Shown one piece after another: positions 63,887 to 64,000 of a DNA stretch of 64,000 nucleotides (its first letter is position 1; each line of letters starts with the position of its first letter). This DNA comes from Mastigamoeba balamuthi (taxonomy: Eukaryota > Evosea > Mastigamoebida > Mastigamoebidae). The notes beneath the pieces were generated by a model. The model saw only the letters and a program-made list of their open reading frames with translations, was not told the origin of the DNA and did not search any database. The position numbers and the translations under genes are program-made. The DNA lies in assembly GCA_902651635.1 (NCBI GenBank), contig CACRSC010000118.1, positions 124,001 through 188,000 of the forward strand, in the 5' to 3' direction.

Positions 63887-63970
63887 TGGTACCGATCCGA
63901 TTGAGTGTGAACCAGTGTGCCAAAACAGCAACGGTGCAATGTGCACACCGGCCGGGTTGCGAGAACTGGG
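63887..63970 (-). promoter_or_regulatory. Shared upstream block, member 8
   Basis: GTACCGATCCGATTGAGTGT, ACCAGTGTGCCAAAACAGCA, ACGGTGCAATGTGCACACCG and GGTTGCGAGAACTGG. Begins 168 bases before the ATG and is the clearest copy of the block. Confidence 0.65.
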
Positions 63971-64000
63971 GCGGGAGTACTGTACCGATGGTTGCAGCGC

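Noticed and set aside
51151-63970. CRISPR-like or phage-like array
   Set aside because: Repeats are whole genes with eukaryotic features; no short regular direct repeats with unique spacers.

Overview
This is nuclear DNA of a GC-rich, intron-bearing unicellular eukaryote. Genes are dense, lie on both strands, and have short GT-AG introns plus some GC-AG introns. Several things point to Amoebozoa. Two U6 snRNA genes each carry an ACCCATAA box 61-68 bases upstream, as in the Dictyostelium upstream sequence element (DUSE). There is a Cdc7/SepA/MAP3K-epsilon kinase with helical repeats, and a fimbrin closest in wording to amoebozoan ones. Together with the base composition and a hemerythrin, an archamoeba such as Mastigamoeba is my best guess, but the species cannot be proven from the window.

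Layout. 1-0.8 kb: 3' part of a DDE-transposase-like gene in an AT-richer patch. 1.9-24 kb: housekeeping and membrane-traffic genes, with a hemerythrin, tRNA-Leu, ubiquitin-like protein, CBM20-GDPD phosphodiesterase, VARP-like VPS9 protein, VAC14, a membrane coiled-coil protein, an F-box/VPS9/TPR/C1 protein and a septation-type kinase. 24-36 kb: a complexin-like protein, U6, a DUF1647-type glycosyltransferase, protein phosphatase inhibitor 2, a ZIP transporter, a second U6, two tandem Stealth phosphotransferases, a secreted or membrane protein and SPF27/BCAS2. 36-43 kb: a Kelch protein set in AT-richer, gene-poor DNA with decayed sequence, a beta-trefoil protein and a three-helix membrane protein. 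44-51 kb: fimbrin/plastin, a second ubiquitin-like protein and Ecdysoneless (SGT1/ECD).

51-64 kb is of a different kind: an array of at least seven full-length and two broken copies of one family of about 210-residue proteins. Each has a helix near each end and a glycosylated domain between them. The copies are mixed with one intact and two broken leucine-rich-repeat genes, a Stealth fragment and a roughly 1.65-kb segmental duplication. All seven full-length copies share a roughly 90-bp block about 130-210 bp before the start codon. It looks like a rapidly turning-over surface-protein locus and is the most likely undescribed system in the window.

Functional themes: two VPS9-domain (Rab5-type exchange) proteins and VAC14 (PIKfyve complex) suggest an endosomal neighbourhood in 7-19 kb. 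U6 and SPF27 both serve the spliceosome. Divergent gene pairs around 24, 26.7 and 35.3 kb share a palindromic promoter motif, AGATACGCGTATCT.
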